From Gangjinia marincola (GTDB lineage: Bacteria; Bacteroidota; Bacteroidia; Flavobacteriales; Flavobacteriaceae): a stretch of 64,000 nucleotides of DNA. The translations under genes and the position numbers were made by a program. Of the stretch, positions 16,704 through 25,683 are shown piece after piece (positions within the stretch are counted from its first letter, which is position 1; each line of letters starts with the position of its first letter). The stretch is from NCBI RefSeq assembly GCF_039523415.1, contig NZ_BAAAFG010000005.1:1-64000 (forward strand), given 5' to 3'. Below the pieces are notes generated by a model. It was not told where the DNA came from and did no database searches. It worked only from the letters and a program-made list of their open reading frames with translations.

Positions 16704-17384
16704 TCATTCGTCATCCAACAAATCCGGTCGACGTTTTTTAGTGTGTTCGTAAGCTTGTTCTTCACGCCAGGCTTCGATTTTAGGGAAATTACCACTGGTA
16801 AGCAGATCTGGTACTTTCCAACCTTTATATTCTGCCGGACGAGTATATATTGGAGGAGCCAGGAGTCCATCTTGAAATGAATCTGTAAGAGCAGAGGTCT
16901 CATTATTCAGCACACCGGGAATTAATCGTATGACTGCATCTGCCAGCACTGCAGCACCTAGTTCTCCACCAGATAATACATAATCGCCAATTGAAATTTC
17001 ACGGGTGATAAAGTGATCGCGTACACGTTGATCCACTCCTTTATAATGCCCGCAGAGAATGATGATATTCTTTTTCAGCGAAAGCGCATTTGCAATTCCC
17101 TGATTCAGCGTCTCACCATCTGGTGTCATATAGATGATCTCGTCATAGTCTCGTTCAGCTTTTAATCCTGAAATGCATTTATCAATGGGTTCTATCATCA
17201 ATACCATACCCGCACCACCACCAAACTGATAGTCATCTACTTGTTTGTGTTTATTGGTACTATAGTCTCTTATGTTGTGAAAGTGCACTTCTACCAGTCC
17301 ATTATCAATGGCTCTTCTTAGAATAGAAGCGGCGAATGGGCTCTGAATGAGTTCTGGCACAACGGTAATGATATCAATGCGCAT
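16704..17384 (-). CDS. trmD: tRNA (guanine-37-N1)-methyltransferase
   Basis: TrmD methylates G37 of tRNAs next to the anticodon with S-adenosylmethionine, which prevents +1 frameshifting. The SPOUT-class knot is visible in 'ILCGHYKGVDQRVRDHF', 'ISIGDYVLSGGELGAAVLADAVIRLIPGVL' and 'YQFGGGAGMVLMIEPI'. The ATG at 17384 gives 'MRIDIITVVPEL', the canonical family start; an in-frame upstream start would add eight unrelated residues. The GNAT gene ends 2 nt before this ATG, so they share a transcript. The length of 226 aa is normal. Confidence 0.98.
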   Translation of the reverse strand: MRIDIITVVPELIQSPFAASILRRAIDNGLVEVHFHNIRDYSTNKHKQVDDYQFGGGAGMVLMIEPIDKCISGLKAERDYDEIIYMTPDGETLNQGIANALSLKKNIIILCGHYKGVDQRVRDHFITREISIGDYVLSGGELGAAVLADAVIRLIPGVLNNETSALTDSFQDGLLAPPIYTRPAEYKGWKVPDLLTSGNFPKIEAWREEQAYEHTKKRRPDLLDDE

Positions 17385-17386
17385 AA

Positions 17387-17833
17387 TTAGGCTTGGGGTG
17401 AGGTCCAAAAGTAATGAAAAGTACGGTCATCTTTTTTCCAACCCAATTTTTCATAGAGGTATTGTGCGGGATTGTTGTGATCAGTTTCTAAGGCGAGACC
17501 TTTTGCCTTTTGTAGTCTACAGAATTCTTTTGCTTTTTCAAGTAGAGCAGTAGCAATGCCTTGATTTCGATGAGTTTCAGCTACAAATAGATCATTTAAA
17601 ATATATTGGCGTTGTAAGCTCACTGAGGAAAAACTTGAATATAATTGCGTAAATCCAACAATCTGATCTCCATCTTCTGCCATAAAAACAACGGAATCAT
17701 TTTTTTGAAAACGCTTTTCTAAAAAATCTCTTGCTGCTTCAAGGTGAGAAGATTGCTTATAAAAGACTCTATATTGATCAAAAAGAGGAGCTAATTGGTC
17801 TAGGTCCTTTAGTTCAGCCATTCTAATTTGCAT
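17387..17833 (-). CDS. GNAT family N-acetyltransferase
   Basis: A 148-residue single-domain GNAT. The fold is recognisable from 'IRMAELKDLDQLAPLFDQYR', the beta4 strand 'YILNDLFVAETHRNQGIATALLEKAKEF', where 'RNQGIA' is the acetyl-CoA pyrophosphate loop (Q/RxxGxA), and 'LALETDHNNPAQYLYEKLGWKK'. The substrate is unknown; this subgroup includes amine and aminoglycoside-type acetylases. It is followed after 2 nt by trmD. Confidence 0.9.
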   Translation of the reverse strand: MQIRMAELKDLDQLAPLFDQYRVFYKQSSHLEAARDFLEKRFQKNDSVVFMAEDGDQIVGFTQLYSSFSSVSLQRQYILNDLFVAETHRNQGIATALLEKAKEFCRLQKAKGLALETDHNNPAQYLYEKLGWKKDDRTFHYFWTSPQA

Positions 17834-17845
17834 TGATCAGGCTTT

Positions 17846-19456
17846 CTAGTTAATGATTATCTTATGAGTAGAGGTATTTCCAGAAACTTCGGTTAAATGC
17901 AGAATATACATTCCGTCAGAGATATTTGAAATATCAATGCGATTGGAATTGAGATGATAGATTTGTTTTATTAATTTACCTGTAGCGTCGTATATGTTAG
18001 CGTTGGCTAGTGCATCAGTATTTAGAACGGTTAAGTAATTCTGTGACAGGGATGGATTAGGAAATATAATGATGTCATTAACCGAATTTTCAAACGAAGT
18101 CGTACTAAGTAACAACGAACCCATGGTATTTTCAGCATTAAGTCTACCATGGCCATAATAAGGATCCCAACCTTCAACATCTAGCGCATTACCAACCTGA
18201 TCTTCTGCTCCAAAACGAATTAAATCATATATTTCATCATAGCTTTTAGTGTTATCATGCGACAGAATTAAAGAAACTACTCCTGCCACTAAAGGTGTTG
18301 CTTGTGACGTTCCTCCCCAATAGGAGTTGTAATTTGTATCAGAATCGTAGCGTAAGCCCCACATATAATTTCCGGGTGCAACTAGATCGATATGATCTCC
18401 GTAATTGCTACCGCTATTAGGATTCCAAAAGAACGGCTCTGAGCGTTCATCATTTGGATTTGTAGAACCAACGGCTATGGTTTTGTCGAATCCCGCAGGA
18501 TAATAGGTCACGTCATTATTTTCATTCATCATGCATGCAACTATAATTACACCATTGTCATACGCATAGTTAACTGCATTTTGCATACTTGTTGAGAATC
18601 CACTACCACCAAGAGACATATTAATTACGCTGGCTCCGTTATTTACAGCGTAATAAATCCCTTCAATCATGTCACTGTAAAAACCACTGTTATCTTCATC
18701 CAAAACTTTTAAGGACATAATTTTTGATTGCCAGTTTATACCGGCGTATCCACTGGTATTATTACCAGTTGCCAGAGCGATACCGGTAACATTCGTTCCA
18801 TGACCTTGATCATCAGTAGGGTCATTGTCACCATTTACGAAATCCCATCCACCGAATGAATCATCGATGTATCCATTATTATCTGTATCATTCCCATCAT
18901 TACTCTCATCCTCATTGATCCAGATTCTTCCTGAAAACTCGGGATGCTGCATGCGTAAACCAGTATCTAAAACAGCCACGACCAGATTGGGATCTCCGGT
19001 AGAGATATCCCACGCGGCTTCAATATCTATATCAGCATCTTCGGTTGCAGGAGAAAGTGAAAACGTACCGTCATTAAATAATCCCCATTGTCTGTTATAA
19101 AAGAACTCATCATTAGGGGTGATAAGTTGTTGTCCGGCACCTTTTGCCTGATAGTTGGGTTCTGCGTAGTTGACTTCCGGAATATCTTCCAACGCTGAAA
19201 TAACATCAGCTCTCGTCGATCTATTTTTACTGTACGTAAGAAGGTATAGGTGATCCTTATCGCTAGCACCTATTTTTTTAGATGAGATGATAATTTTATC
19301 TAAGTCACTCGCATCAAAAAACTTGGAATCTAAATCTGGCTGGTCTTCTTTAAAGCTTACAATAATGGTATTACTTATTCCATTATTGTTTTGCTGAGCG
19401 AAAAGACCTATCCAAAATATATGTATCAAAAACAGGACATATACTTTTTCTCTCAT
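17846..19456 (-). CDS. Secreted S8 subtilisin-family serine protease with T9SS type A tail
   Basis: A 536-aa exported protease. It has a signal peptide (to about residue 20), an inhibitor-I9-like propeptide (about 27-105), and an S8 catalytic domain with Asp164 in 'VLDTGLRM', His219 in 'GHGTNVTG' and Ser384 in 'GGTSQATP'. The oxyanion-hole region lies before 'ACMMNENNDVTYYPAG'. The C-terminal 80 residues ('IIFPNPSLSQNYLTV' to 'STHKIIIN') are a Por secretion type A sorting tail, cleaved on export through T9SS. It is expected to degrade extracellular protein. It sits 15 nt downstream of a coiled-coil membrane protein gene. Confidence 0.95.
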   Translation of the reverse strand: MREKVYVLFLIHIFWIGLFAQQNNNGISNTIIVSFKEDQPDLDSKFFDASDLDKIIISSKKIGASDKDHLYLLTYSKNRSTRADVISALEDIPEVNYAEPNYQAKGAGQQLITPNDEFFYNRQWGLFNDGTFSLSPATEDADIDIEAAWDISTGDPNLVVAVLDTGLRMQHPEFSGRIWINEDESNDGNDTDNNGYIDDSFGGWDFVNGDNDPTDDQGHGTNVTGIALATGNNTSGYAGINWQSKIMSLKVLDEDNSGFYSDMIEGIYYAVNNGASVINMSLGGSGFSTSMQNAVNYAYDNGVIIVACMMNENNDVTYYPAGFDKTIAVGSTNPNDERSEPFFWNPNSGSNYGDHIDLVAPGNYMWGLRYDSDTNYNSYWGGTSQATPLVAGVVSLILSHDNTKSYDEIYDLIRFGAEDQVGNALDVEGWDPYYGHGRLNAENTMGSLLLSTTSFENSVNDIIIFPNPSLSQNYLTVLNTDALANANIYDATGKLIKQIYHLNSNRIDISNISDGMYILHLTEVSGNTSTHKIIIN

Positions 19457-19471
19457 ACTAGTTATATAAAA

Positions 19472-20068
19472 TTATTTCTTACTCAACTTTAATAGTTTAT
19501 TGCGCTCATCTTGTAACTGCCGACCTAACTTTTGTTGATTTTCAAGGGCTTTCTTGCGGTACTCTTCGAATTCTGTTTCAACTTCAGTTAAATCTGATTT
19601 TGCTCTTGTAGTAAGTTGATTGCTATTTTTAAATTTAAAAATAAACAAGGCTAAAGCTGCAATAAGTGCTAAAATAGTTCCCCACAAAATGGTATTGTAG
19701 GTAGCTTTAGATACCTGAGCACCTAAAAAACTCATACTGTCCTTTTCATCGGTGACGGCAGATAAATCTTGGCGGGTTTGATTGAGTGTATTCTCCAATC
19801 CGTCAATTTCAGCTTTTTGAGTTGCAATCGTTTGACTTAGATCTTGTATTTCCTGATCTAATTTAGCCAGGTAATCTGCAGTATTCTTTTGAAGTTGATT
19901 AAGTTTATAACGTTCTACTACCTTATACTTTTGAAAGTTATTCGCTTCTTTGATCACTTTAGCAAATTCTTCTTCAACAGGATTAGGGTAGGTAGTCTCT
20001 TGCTCCTGAGCTGTTAGGACCGCGCTAAACAAAAACACCGCGATATAAATAAACGTATATTTTTTCAT
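19472..20068 (-). CDS. Coiled-coil membrane protein (often labelled tRNA methyltransferase in error)
   Basis: A 198-residue protein with a signal peptide (1-20, '..VLTAQEQ'), a long coiled coil (about 55-112, rich in L/Q/E/K heptads), one transmembrane helix (about 123-145, 'TILWGTILALIAALALFIFKF') and a charged cytoplasmic coiled coil ('SDLTEVETEFEEYRKKALENQQKLGRQLQDERNKLLKL'). No SPOUT or methyltransferase motif is present. It resembles flavobacterial proteins that databases have labelled tRNA (guanine-N1)-methyltransferase. Function unknown; an envelope-spanning scaffold is the most that can be said. Confidence 0.8.
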   Translation of the reverse strand: MKKYTFIYIAVFLFSAVLTAQEQETTYPNPVEEEFAKVIKEANNFQKYKVVERYKLNQLQKNTADYLAKLDQEIQDLSQTIATQKAEIDGLENTLNQTRQDLSAVTDEKDSMSFLGAQVSKATYNTILWGTILALIAALALFIFKFKNSNQLTTRAKSDLTEVETEFEEYRKKALENQQKLGRQLQDERNKLLKLSKK

Positions 20069-20153
20069 AAATAGATGGCTTAAAATTTTAAGAAAAACGT
20101 GAGAACCTTATTCTTAGTACAAAGAAACATTGTTTTTTGGCTAACGCCGAAAA

Positions 20154-20180
20154 AAAGCCGCTCTTTTTGAGAGCGGCTTT
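20154..20180 (-). terminator. gap terminator
   Basis: AAAGCCGCTC and GAGCGGCTTT form a 10-bp stem around a small loop. On the minus strand it ends in a T run. It lies just after the stop of the GAPDH gene. Confidence 0.9.
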
Positions 20181-20192
20181 AGAATTTGTTTA

Positions 20193-21641
20193 CTAGTAGT
20201 AGGTGAAACGTCTCACCTTTGCAATGTATTTAGCAAGCCTGATGACCTGATGGCTATACCCGTATTCATTATCATACCATACATATAAGACAACATTTTT
20301 CCCATCAGCAGTGCTAATGGTTGCTTTACTGTCGTAAATTGAAGGAGCTGAAGATCCTACAATATCACTAGACACTAATTCATTGTCAAGTGAGTATTTG
20401 ATTTGTTCCACTAAATCTCCTTCCAGGGCGTACTTTTTAATTACTGCGTTAACGCTTTCGGCGGAAGCCGGTGAACTTAATTCAAGATTTAAAATTGCCA
20501 GTGATCCATTAGGAACAGGTACACGTATTGCGTTAGACGTAAGCTTTCCTTCAAATACCGGAAGTGCTTTAGAAACAGCTTTCCCTGCACCCGTTTCTGT
20601 AATGACCATGTTTAAAGCAGCTGCTCTACCACGTCTGTACTTGCTATGCATATTGTCTACCAAGTTCTGATCATTGGTATACGCATGAATGGTTTCTAAA
20701 TGCCCTCGTTCAACACCAAAACTATCTTCCATTACCTTAAGAATGGGAGTGATCGCATTAGTAGTACATGAGGCGGCCGAAAAAACAGACACGTCATCTG
20801 GATGGTGCTCTTGATGATTTACTCCGTGTACAATATTTGGAACACCTTTACCGGGAGCGGTTAGTAACACCTTTGAAGCTCCTTTTGCAGATAAATGTCT
20901 TGAAAGAGCATCGTGGTCTCTAAAGGCACCCGTATTGTCAATGATCAATGCATCGTCAATTCCGTACGCAGTGTAATCAATATCTTCAGGTTGTTTGGCA
21001 GAGATCATGTGTACCGTAGTACCATTAATGATTAATGCTTTTTTTTCTGCATCAATTGCTACTGTTCCCGAAAAATCTTTATGAACCGAATCACTCTTCA
21101 GCAATGAGGCTCTTTTTTCCAGTATAGTTTGATCAATTTCACCACGGGTCACAATGGCTCTTAATCGCAACTGCGAACCCTTCCCTGTTTTTTTCATGAG
21201 CTCTCTGGCAAGTAGTCTGCCAATACGCCCAAATCCATATAGGACAACATCCTTAGGTTCAATTCCATCAAAGCTTTGAGCTCCAGATAGTCGGGTGTTT
21301 ACAAATGCTTTAGCATTAAGATGTTCATTCTCTTCTAGGTGATATTCGTAGGTAAGCTTTCCTATGTCTATTTTTGAAGGAGGAAGATTCATCGTGTTGA
21401 TTGCCTGAGCAATTTCAACCGTATCAAAAATAGAAATAGGCTTTTGAACGAACGCACCGGCATACTCATGTAGATCCAAAATGTCATTGACATTACAGTC
21501 AATGAGTTGGTTTCTAAAAAGAACCAATTCGATGGATTGTTCATACCATAATTCACTAACTATCTTTATGCATTCAACGGTTGCCTTTCTTCGATCTGCC
21601 TGAAAAGCTAATTCTTTTTCATATACGTTGTTATACGTCAT
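20193..21641 (-). CDS. gap: Glyceraldehyde-3-phosphate dehydrogenase with long N-terminal extension
   Basis: A phosphorylating GAPDH that interconverts glyceraldehyde-3-phosphate and 1,3-bisphosphoglycerate. The dinucleotide loop 'GFGRIGR' lies at 136-142 and the catalytic Cys292 is in 'SCTTN' (291-295). A typical GAPDH has these at about 7-13 and 150, so residues 1-130 are an extra helical domain ('VECIKIVSELWYEQSIELVLFRNQLID'). The extension occurs in a distinct bacterial GAPDH subgroup and its role is unknown. A glycolytic versus gluconeogenic role cannot be settled from sequence. The gene has its own promoter (TACTTTTG, 21666-21673) and terminator. Confidence 0.95.
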   Translation of the reverse strand: MTYNNVYEKELAFQADRRKATVECIKIVSELWYEQSIELVLFRNQLIDCNVNDILDLHEYAGAFVQKPISIFDTVEIAQAINTMNLPPSKIDIGKLTYEYHLEENEHLNAKAFVNTRLSGAQSFDGIEPKDVVLYGFGRIGRLLARELMKKTGKGSQLRLRAIVTRGEIDQTILEKRASLLKSDSVHKDFSGTVAIDAEKKALIINGTTVHMISAKQPEDIDYTAYGIDDALIIDNTGAFRDHDALSRHLSAKGASKVLLTAPGKGVPNIVHGVNHQEHHPDDVSVFSAASCTTNAITPILKVMEDSFGVERGHLETIHAYTNDQNLVDNMHSKYRRGRAAALNMVITETGAGKAVSKALPVFEGKLTSNAIRVPVPNGSLAILNLELSSPASAESVNAVIKKYALEGDLVEQIKYSLDNELVSSDIVGSSAPSIYDSKATISTADGKNVVLYVWYDNEYGYSHQVIRLAKYIAKVRRFTYY

Positions 21642-21665
21642 GAGATGGAGGGTTTAAATTTTCGG

Positions 21666-21696
21666 CAAAAGTATATATTTCAATCGTTTTCGTAAA
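21666..21696 (-). promoter_or_regulatory. gap promoter
   Basis: On the minus strand TTTA (21693-21696), then 19 nt, then TACTTTTG (21666-21673), a good TTTG-N19-TAnnTTTG match. It lies 25 nt before the ATG. Confidence 0.55.
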
Positions 21697-21769
21697 ATAA
21701 AAGCCTTCTTTTTATTTCTCTTGAAAATAATATTGTACTATCTTCTAGAAATGAACTTAACTACTTAAC

Positions 21770-21799
21770 AAAAAAAGGCCGCTAATACAGCGGCCTTAG
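21770..21799 (-). terminator. Terminator of the HtrA protease gene
   Basis: AAGGCCGCT (21775-21783) and AGCGGCCTT (21789-21797) form a perfect 9-bp stem with a 5-nt loop. A T run follows on the minus strand. Confidence 0.9.
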
Positions 21800-21817
21800 G
21801 GTTCAATTAACCAGTGA

Positions 21818-23218
21818 TTATCTGAATACATAGGTTTCAGTTTCACCATCTTTTCCGGCAAACGTAATGCGAATCGGATCGTTAGGATCTCTTTGATTTA
21901 CAATTTCTTTTACGTCAGCCACACTAGAAACTTCTTTATTATCGATCTTAGTAATGATAATTCCGGTTAAATTTTGTCGTTGCATATCTTGTGTGAGTGC
22001 TCTAATGATTTTAACTCCACTTTTGACTTTTAATCTCTTTAATTCTTCTTTAGAGATATCGGTTACTTCTAAACCAACCTCATCAATTTTAAAAGTAATA
22101 TAACGTGTAAGCGTCACGTTAAACGTCTTTTCTTTTCCGTCACGTTTGGCGACAACTTCAACTGTTTCATTAGGTTTTTTAGCTCCTAAATATCCGGTAA
22201 GATCAGAGAATTTTCTCATCTTAATTCCGTCGATTTGTTTGATGATATCTCCCTCTTTGAGGCCTGCTTTGGCTGCACCGCTTCCGGCAGTTACTTCGCC
22301 GATATAGATCCCTTGTGTATCATGTAATCCTTCGTTTTCGGCCAGCATAGCGTTTAAACTTCCGCCTTTAATTCCTAAAATTGCATTTTGCACATCGCCA
22401 TATTCCATGATGTCTTCTACAATTTTTCGCACATTATTACTCGGTACCGCAAAAGAATATCCAATATAGCTTCCGTCTTGAGACGAGATCGCCGTATTGA
22501 TTCCTACTAACTCTCCATTGACATTAACCAAGGCACCACCAGAGTTTCCCGGATTAACGGCCGCATCGGTTTGCAGGAAAGATTGATTAATAGCATCGGT
22601 AGGATCTAAATCCCTCGCTTTTGCACTTATGATACCGGCAGTTACGGTAGAGGTAAGGTTAAAGGGATTCCCTACGGCCAGAACCCACTCACCAATTTGA
22701 ATATTGTTACTATCACCAAAAGTGATATACGCTAAGTCTTCAGCATCAATTTTTAATAGTGCTATATCGGCAGCTGCATCTCTTCCTATAATTTCAGCTT
22801 TGTAAGTTTTGTTATTGTTTAAAGTGATGTCAACCTCTGCTGCACCTTTAATGACATGATTATTAGTTACGATATAACCATCTGGCGAGATTATGACACC
22901 AGACCCGGCACCGCGTAAAGCCTTACGTAATTCACCACCACCATTCATATATTCCATCCAGGAACGAGGTTGTTTTGAAAAGGCTACATTTTTTACGTGT
23001 ACCACTGCGTTAACTGTTTTATTTGCTGCTGTGGTGAAATTGATTTCTTCTGCTGCTGCAAGAGCAGAAGAGGTATAGGTTGTAGTTTTTGTAACAGGTA
23101 AGGTGGGTAGAGCTTCGGTAATGGCAATATCTTCTTTTTCAAAAAATAATTGATACGATCCAAGTGCAATTGCACCACCAATCACTGCGACCCCCAGGGT
23201 AGAAAATAATCTTCTCAT
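21818..23218 (-). CDS. HtrA/DegP-like periplasmic serine endoprotease (Do family)
   Basis: A 466-residue envelope quality-control protease/chaperone. It has an N-terminal membrane anchor or signal (6-26) and a trypsin-like domain with the triad His121 ('VTNNHVIKG'), Asp151 ('AAADIALLK') and Ser226 ('NPGNSGGAL'). Two PDZ domains follow (about 265-360 and 378-462); the second is compact. The N-terminal 'LGVAVIGGAIALGSYQLF' has no clear cleavage site, so it may stay membrane-anchored. It is divergently transcribed from dapF, separated by 119 bp. Confidence 0.95.
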   Translation of the reverse strand: MRRLFSTLGVAVIGGAIALGSYQLFFEKEDIAITEALPTLPVTKTTTYTSSALAAAEEINFTTAANKTVNAVVHVKNVAFSKQPRSWMEYMNGGGELRKALRGAGSGVIISPDGYIVTNNHVIKGAAEVDITLNNNKTYKAEIIGRDAAADIALLKIDAEDLAYITFGDSNNIQIGEWVLAVGNPFNLTSTVTAGIISAKARDLDPTDAINQSFLQTDAAVNPGNSGGALVNVNGELVGINTAISSQDGSYIGYSFAVPSNNVRKIVEDIMEYGDVQNAILGIKGGSLNAMLAENEGLHDTQGIYIGEVTAGSGAAKAGLKEGDIIKQIDGIKMRKFSDLTGYLGAKKPNETVEVVAKRDGKEKTFNVTLTRYITFKIDEVGLEVTDISKEELKRLKVKSGVKIIRALTQDMQRQNLTGIIITKIDNKEVSSVADVKEIVNQRDPNDPIRITFAGKDGETETYVFR

Positions 23219-23319
23219 AATCGTTCGGTTTTTTTTATAACTTCAATTTTTATGCTGTGTTGCTGTTTTTGAGCTTTTTTAACGCCTATTTAACAGCAAC
23301 ATCATCCTAAAGTAAATTG

Positions 23320-23327
23320 TATATTTG
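23320..23327 (+). promoter_or_regulatory. dapF promoter -7 element
   Basis: TATATTTG is a perfect TAnnTTTG match 11 nt before the dapF ATG, implying an almost leaderless transcript. No -33 TTTG is visible. Confidence 0.5.
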
Positions 23328-23337
23328 ACCCTGATTT

Positions 23338-24126
23338 ATGCAAAATTATACATTCTATAAATATCAAGGTACGGGGAACGATTTTATCATCATAGATAAC
23401 CGTTCACAGAGATTTTCCAAAAATAATACCAAACTAATCCGAACCTTATGTGACCGAAAATTTGGCATAGGAGCAGATGGATTAATCTTATTAGAAAATG
23501 CCGAAATGTCATCCCATGATTTTAAAATGGTCTATTATAATGCAGATGGCAGGGAAAGCACAATGTGCGGTAATGGCGGAAGATGTTTGGTAGCTTTTGC
23601 AAAATTTCTGGGAATCATTCATGACCAAACAGCTTTTATGGCAATTGACGGTCCTCATGAGGCCAGGATAAATAAGGACGAGGTAAGTCTTAAGATGCAG
23701 GATGTCTCTAGCATTAAAGAAGAGCAGAATGCCTACCTATTAGATACCGGTTCTCCACACTACGTGAGCTTTATTCAAAACCTGGAGCAATTAGATGTGG
23801 ACCAACAGGGTGCAAAAATTCGATACAATGATTCGTTTAATGCTGAAGGAATCAACGTGAATTTTGTTGAGCCCTTAACAACAGGAGAGTTAAGTGTGCG
23901 AACCTACGAACGCGGTGTTGAGGCCGAAACACTCTCCTGCGGCACGGGAGTTACCGCTGTAGCACTAAGCGCTTATCATGCGAAAATCACCAATGATAAA
24001 AAGATAACATTGACCACACCTGGAGGGAGGTTGAGTGTTTCTTTTAATCCCACCTCAACGGGATTTACTGATATTTGGCTTACCGGTGCGGCAGTGTTTG
24101 TTTTTAAAGGAGAAATCTCATGGTAA
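23338..24126 (+). CDS. dapF: Diaminopimelate epimerase
   Basis: DapF epimerises LL- to meso-diaminopimelate, the direct precursor of lysine and of the peptidoglycan cross-linking residue. The two catalytic cysteines are Cys77 ('STMCGNGGRC') and Cys201 ('LSCGTGVTAVA'), both in canonical context. The N-terminal 'FYKYQGTGNDFIIIDNR' is also diagnostic. Length 262 aa is normal. It heads a plus-strand run with GNAT (7-nt overlap), mltG and a DUF2279 gene, linking precursor synthesis with wall glycan processing. dapA is found at 48857. Confidence 0.98.
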   Translation: MQNYTFYKYQGTGNDFIIIDNRSQRFSKNNTKLIRTLCDRKFGIGADGLILLENAEMSSHDFKMVYYNADGRESTMCGNGGRCLVAFAKFLGIIHDQTAFMAIDGPHEARINKDEVSLKMQDVSSIKEEQNAYLLDTGSPHYVSFIQNLEQLDVDQQGAKIRYNDSFNAEGINVNFVEPLTTGELSVRTYERGVEAETLSCGTGVTAVALSAYHAKITNDKKITLTTPGGRLSVSFNPTSTGFTDIWLTGAAVFVFKGEISW

Positions 24127-24650
24127 CACTTAAAAATGAACTGGTTAAACTACGGGCACTTGAACCTGAAGATCTGGAGTACCTGTTTAGTGTAGAAAAC
24201 GACGAAGAGTTTTGGGAAATAAGCCATACGAATAAACCTTTTTCCCGTAAAGTCTTGCAACAGTACTTAAAAAATGATCACCATGATATTTATGTGGTAA
24301 AACAGCAGCGTTTTGTCATTTGTTCTTATCAAGATGATATCTTAGGTTTTATTGATCTGTTTGACTTTAATCCCAAACATAAGCGTGCCGGGGTAGGCAT
24401 CTTGCTGGTGAATAAAGAAGATCGCGGCAAAGGCTACGGTAAACAGGCGCTAACGTTAGTCCTTAACTATTGTTTTGAGCGCTTAGATCTGCATCAGGTT
24501 TATGCCAACATTGCAGAAGATAATCACATTAGCAGAACTCTATTTAAATCCTGCGGTTTTAAAGAAATTGGTATTAAAAAAGACTGGAACTTCCATCAGG
24601 GCGTTTACCATAATGAACTCATAGTACAACACATTCATCATGTATCTTAA
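24120..24650 (+). CDS. GNAT acetyltransferase, RimJ/RimL type
   Basis: A 176-residue GNAT with 'LRALEPEDLEYLFSVENDEEFWEISHT' (RimJ/RimL-like N-terminus), the acetyl-CoA loop 'NKEDRGKGYGKQALTLVLNY', and 'VYANIAEDNHISRTLFKSCGFKEIG'. The substrate is probably an N-terminal amine or a small amine; the sequence does not decide. It overlaps dapF by 7 nt and mltG by 11 nt, so it is tightly coupled in the operon. Confidence 0.9.
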   Translation: MVTLKNELVKLRALEPEDLEYLFSVENDEEFWEISHTNKPFSRKVLQQYLKNDHHDIYVVKQQRFVICSYQDDILGFIDLFDFNPKHKRAGVGILLVNKEDRGKGYGKQALTLVLNYCFERLDLHQVYANIAEDNHISRTLFKSCGFKEIGIKKDWNFHQGVYHNELIVQHIHHVS

Positions 24651-25683
24651 AAAAATTCTACTTATCATTATTCTGCTGAGTATTGCTGTCTTGGGATGGT
24701 TTAGCTATACCGTCTACACCAGTATTTTTTCGCCTAATACGGGCTTTAAAGAAGAGCGAAAAGAACTTTATATTCCGACTAATGCCAGTTATGAGGCGGT
24801 ACGTGATACGTTGGAGCCGTTACTATTGGATATGGATAGTTTTGATGCCATCGCCAAGAGAAAGGGATATATGAGTAATGTAAAAGCGGGGCGTTATTTC
24901 TTAAAAAACGGAATGAACAACAACGACCTGGTAAATACGCTACGTAGCGGGAACCAACCCGTTTCGGTTACCTTCAATAATCAGGAGCGTATTGAAAACC
25001 TGGCGGGTAGAGTAGCCACCCAAATAGAAGCAGACAGTATCACTCTTCTCAACGCGATGCGTGATCCTGACTTCTTACAAAACCACGGTTTTGATCAGGA
25101 AACAGCGTTAAGTATGTATCTGCCGAATAAATACGAATTTTATTGGAATACTTCAGCAGAGAAATTTAGAGATCGAATGTATGAGGAATACCAACGATTT
25201 TGGACCGAAGAGCGAAAAACTAAAGCCAAAGCTCTTGCGCTCACTCCGCAACAGGTGATCACGCTGGCATCCATAGTACAAAAAGAAAGTGTTAAAATTG
25301 ATGAGCGTCCGCGGGTTGCAGGAGTATATTTAAACCGGTACGAACGCGGAATTAAGCTTGACGCAGATCCTACGGTCATTTATTCCATTAAAAGAGCATA
25401 CAAAAACTACGACACCATTATTAAGCGCGTACTTTACCGTGACCTTGAGCTAGACTCGCCCTACAATACGTATAGAGTTAAGGGATTACCTCCAGGGCCA
25501 ATCACCATGCCCGATATTAGTGCCATTGATGCCGTACTAAATCCTGAAGATCATAATTACCTCTTTTTCGTAGCAGATGTGAGCAGACCCGGGTATCATC
25601 TCTTTGCCGAAACAAATCGCCAACACAATAATAATCGAAAACAGTATAGACGTTGGATCGATAAATTAGGAATACGTCGTTAA
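24640..25683 (+). CDS. mltG: Endolytic murein transglycosylase
   Basis: MltG (YceG) is an inner-membrane lytic transglycosylase that cuts nascent glycan strands and sets their length. It has one N-terminal transmembrane helix (about 6-26), a LysM-like periplasmic segment, and the YceG catalytic domain with Glu216 in 'ASIVQKESVKIDERPRVAGVYLNR' and the conserved 'GLPPGPI' and 'NYLFFVAD' segments near the end. 347 aa is the normal length. It overlaps the GNAT gene by 11 nt and meets the DUF2279 gene at a TAATG. Confidence 0.97.
   Translation: MYLKKILLIIILLSIAVLGWFSYTVYTSIFSPNTGFKEERKELYIPTNASYEAVRDTLEPLLLDMDSFDAIAKRKGYMSNVKAGRYFLKNGMNNNDLVNTLRSGNQPVSVTFNNQERIENLAGRVATQIEADSITLLNAMRDPDFLQNHGFDQETALSMYLPNKYEFYWNTSAEKFRDRMYEEYQRFWTEERKTKAKALALTPQQVITLASIVQKESVKIDERPRVAGVYLNRYERGIKLDADPTVIYSIKRAYKNYDTIIKRVLYRDLELDSPYNTYRVKGLPPGPITMPDISAIDAVLNPEDHNYLFFVADVSRPGYHLFAETNRQHNNNRKQYRRWIDKLGIRR

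Noticed and set aside
19472..20068. A second tRNA (guanine-N1)-methyltransferase.
   Set aside because: It is a signal-peptide coiled-coil membrane protein with no methyltransferase motif. The genuine TrmD is at 16704-17384.
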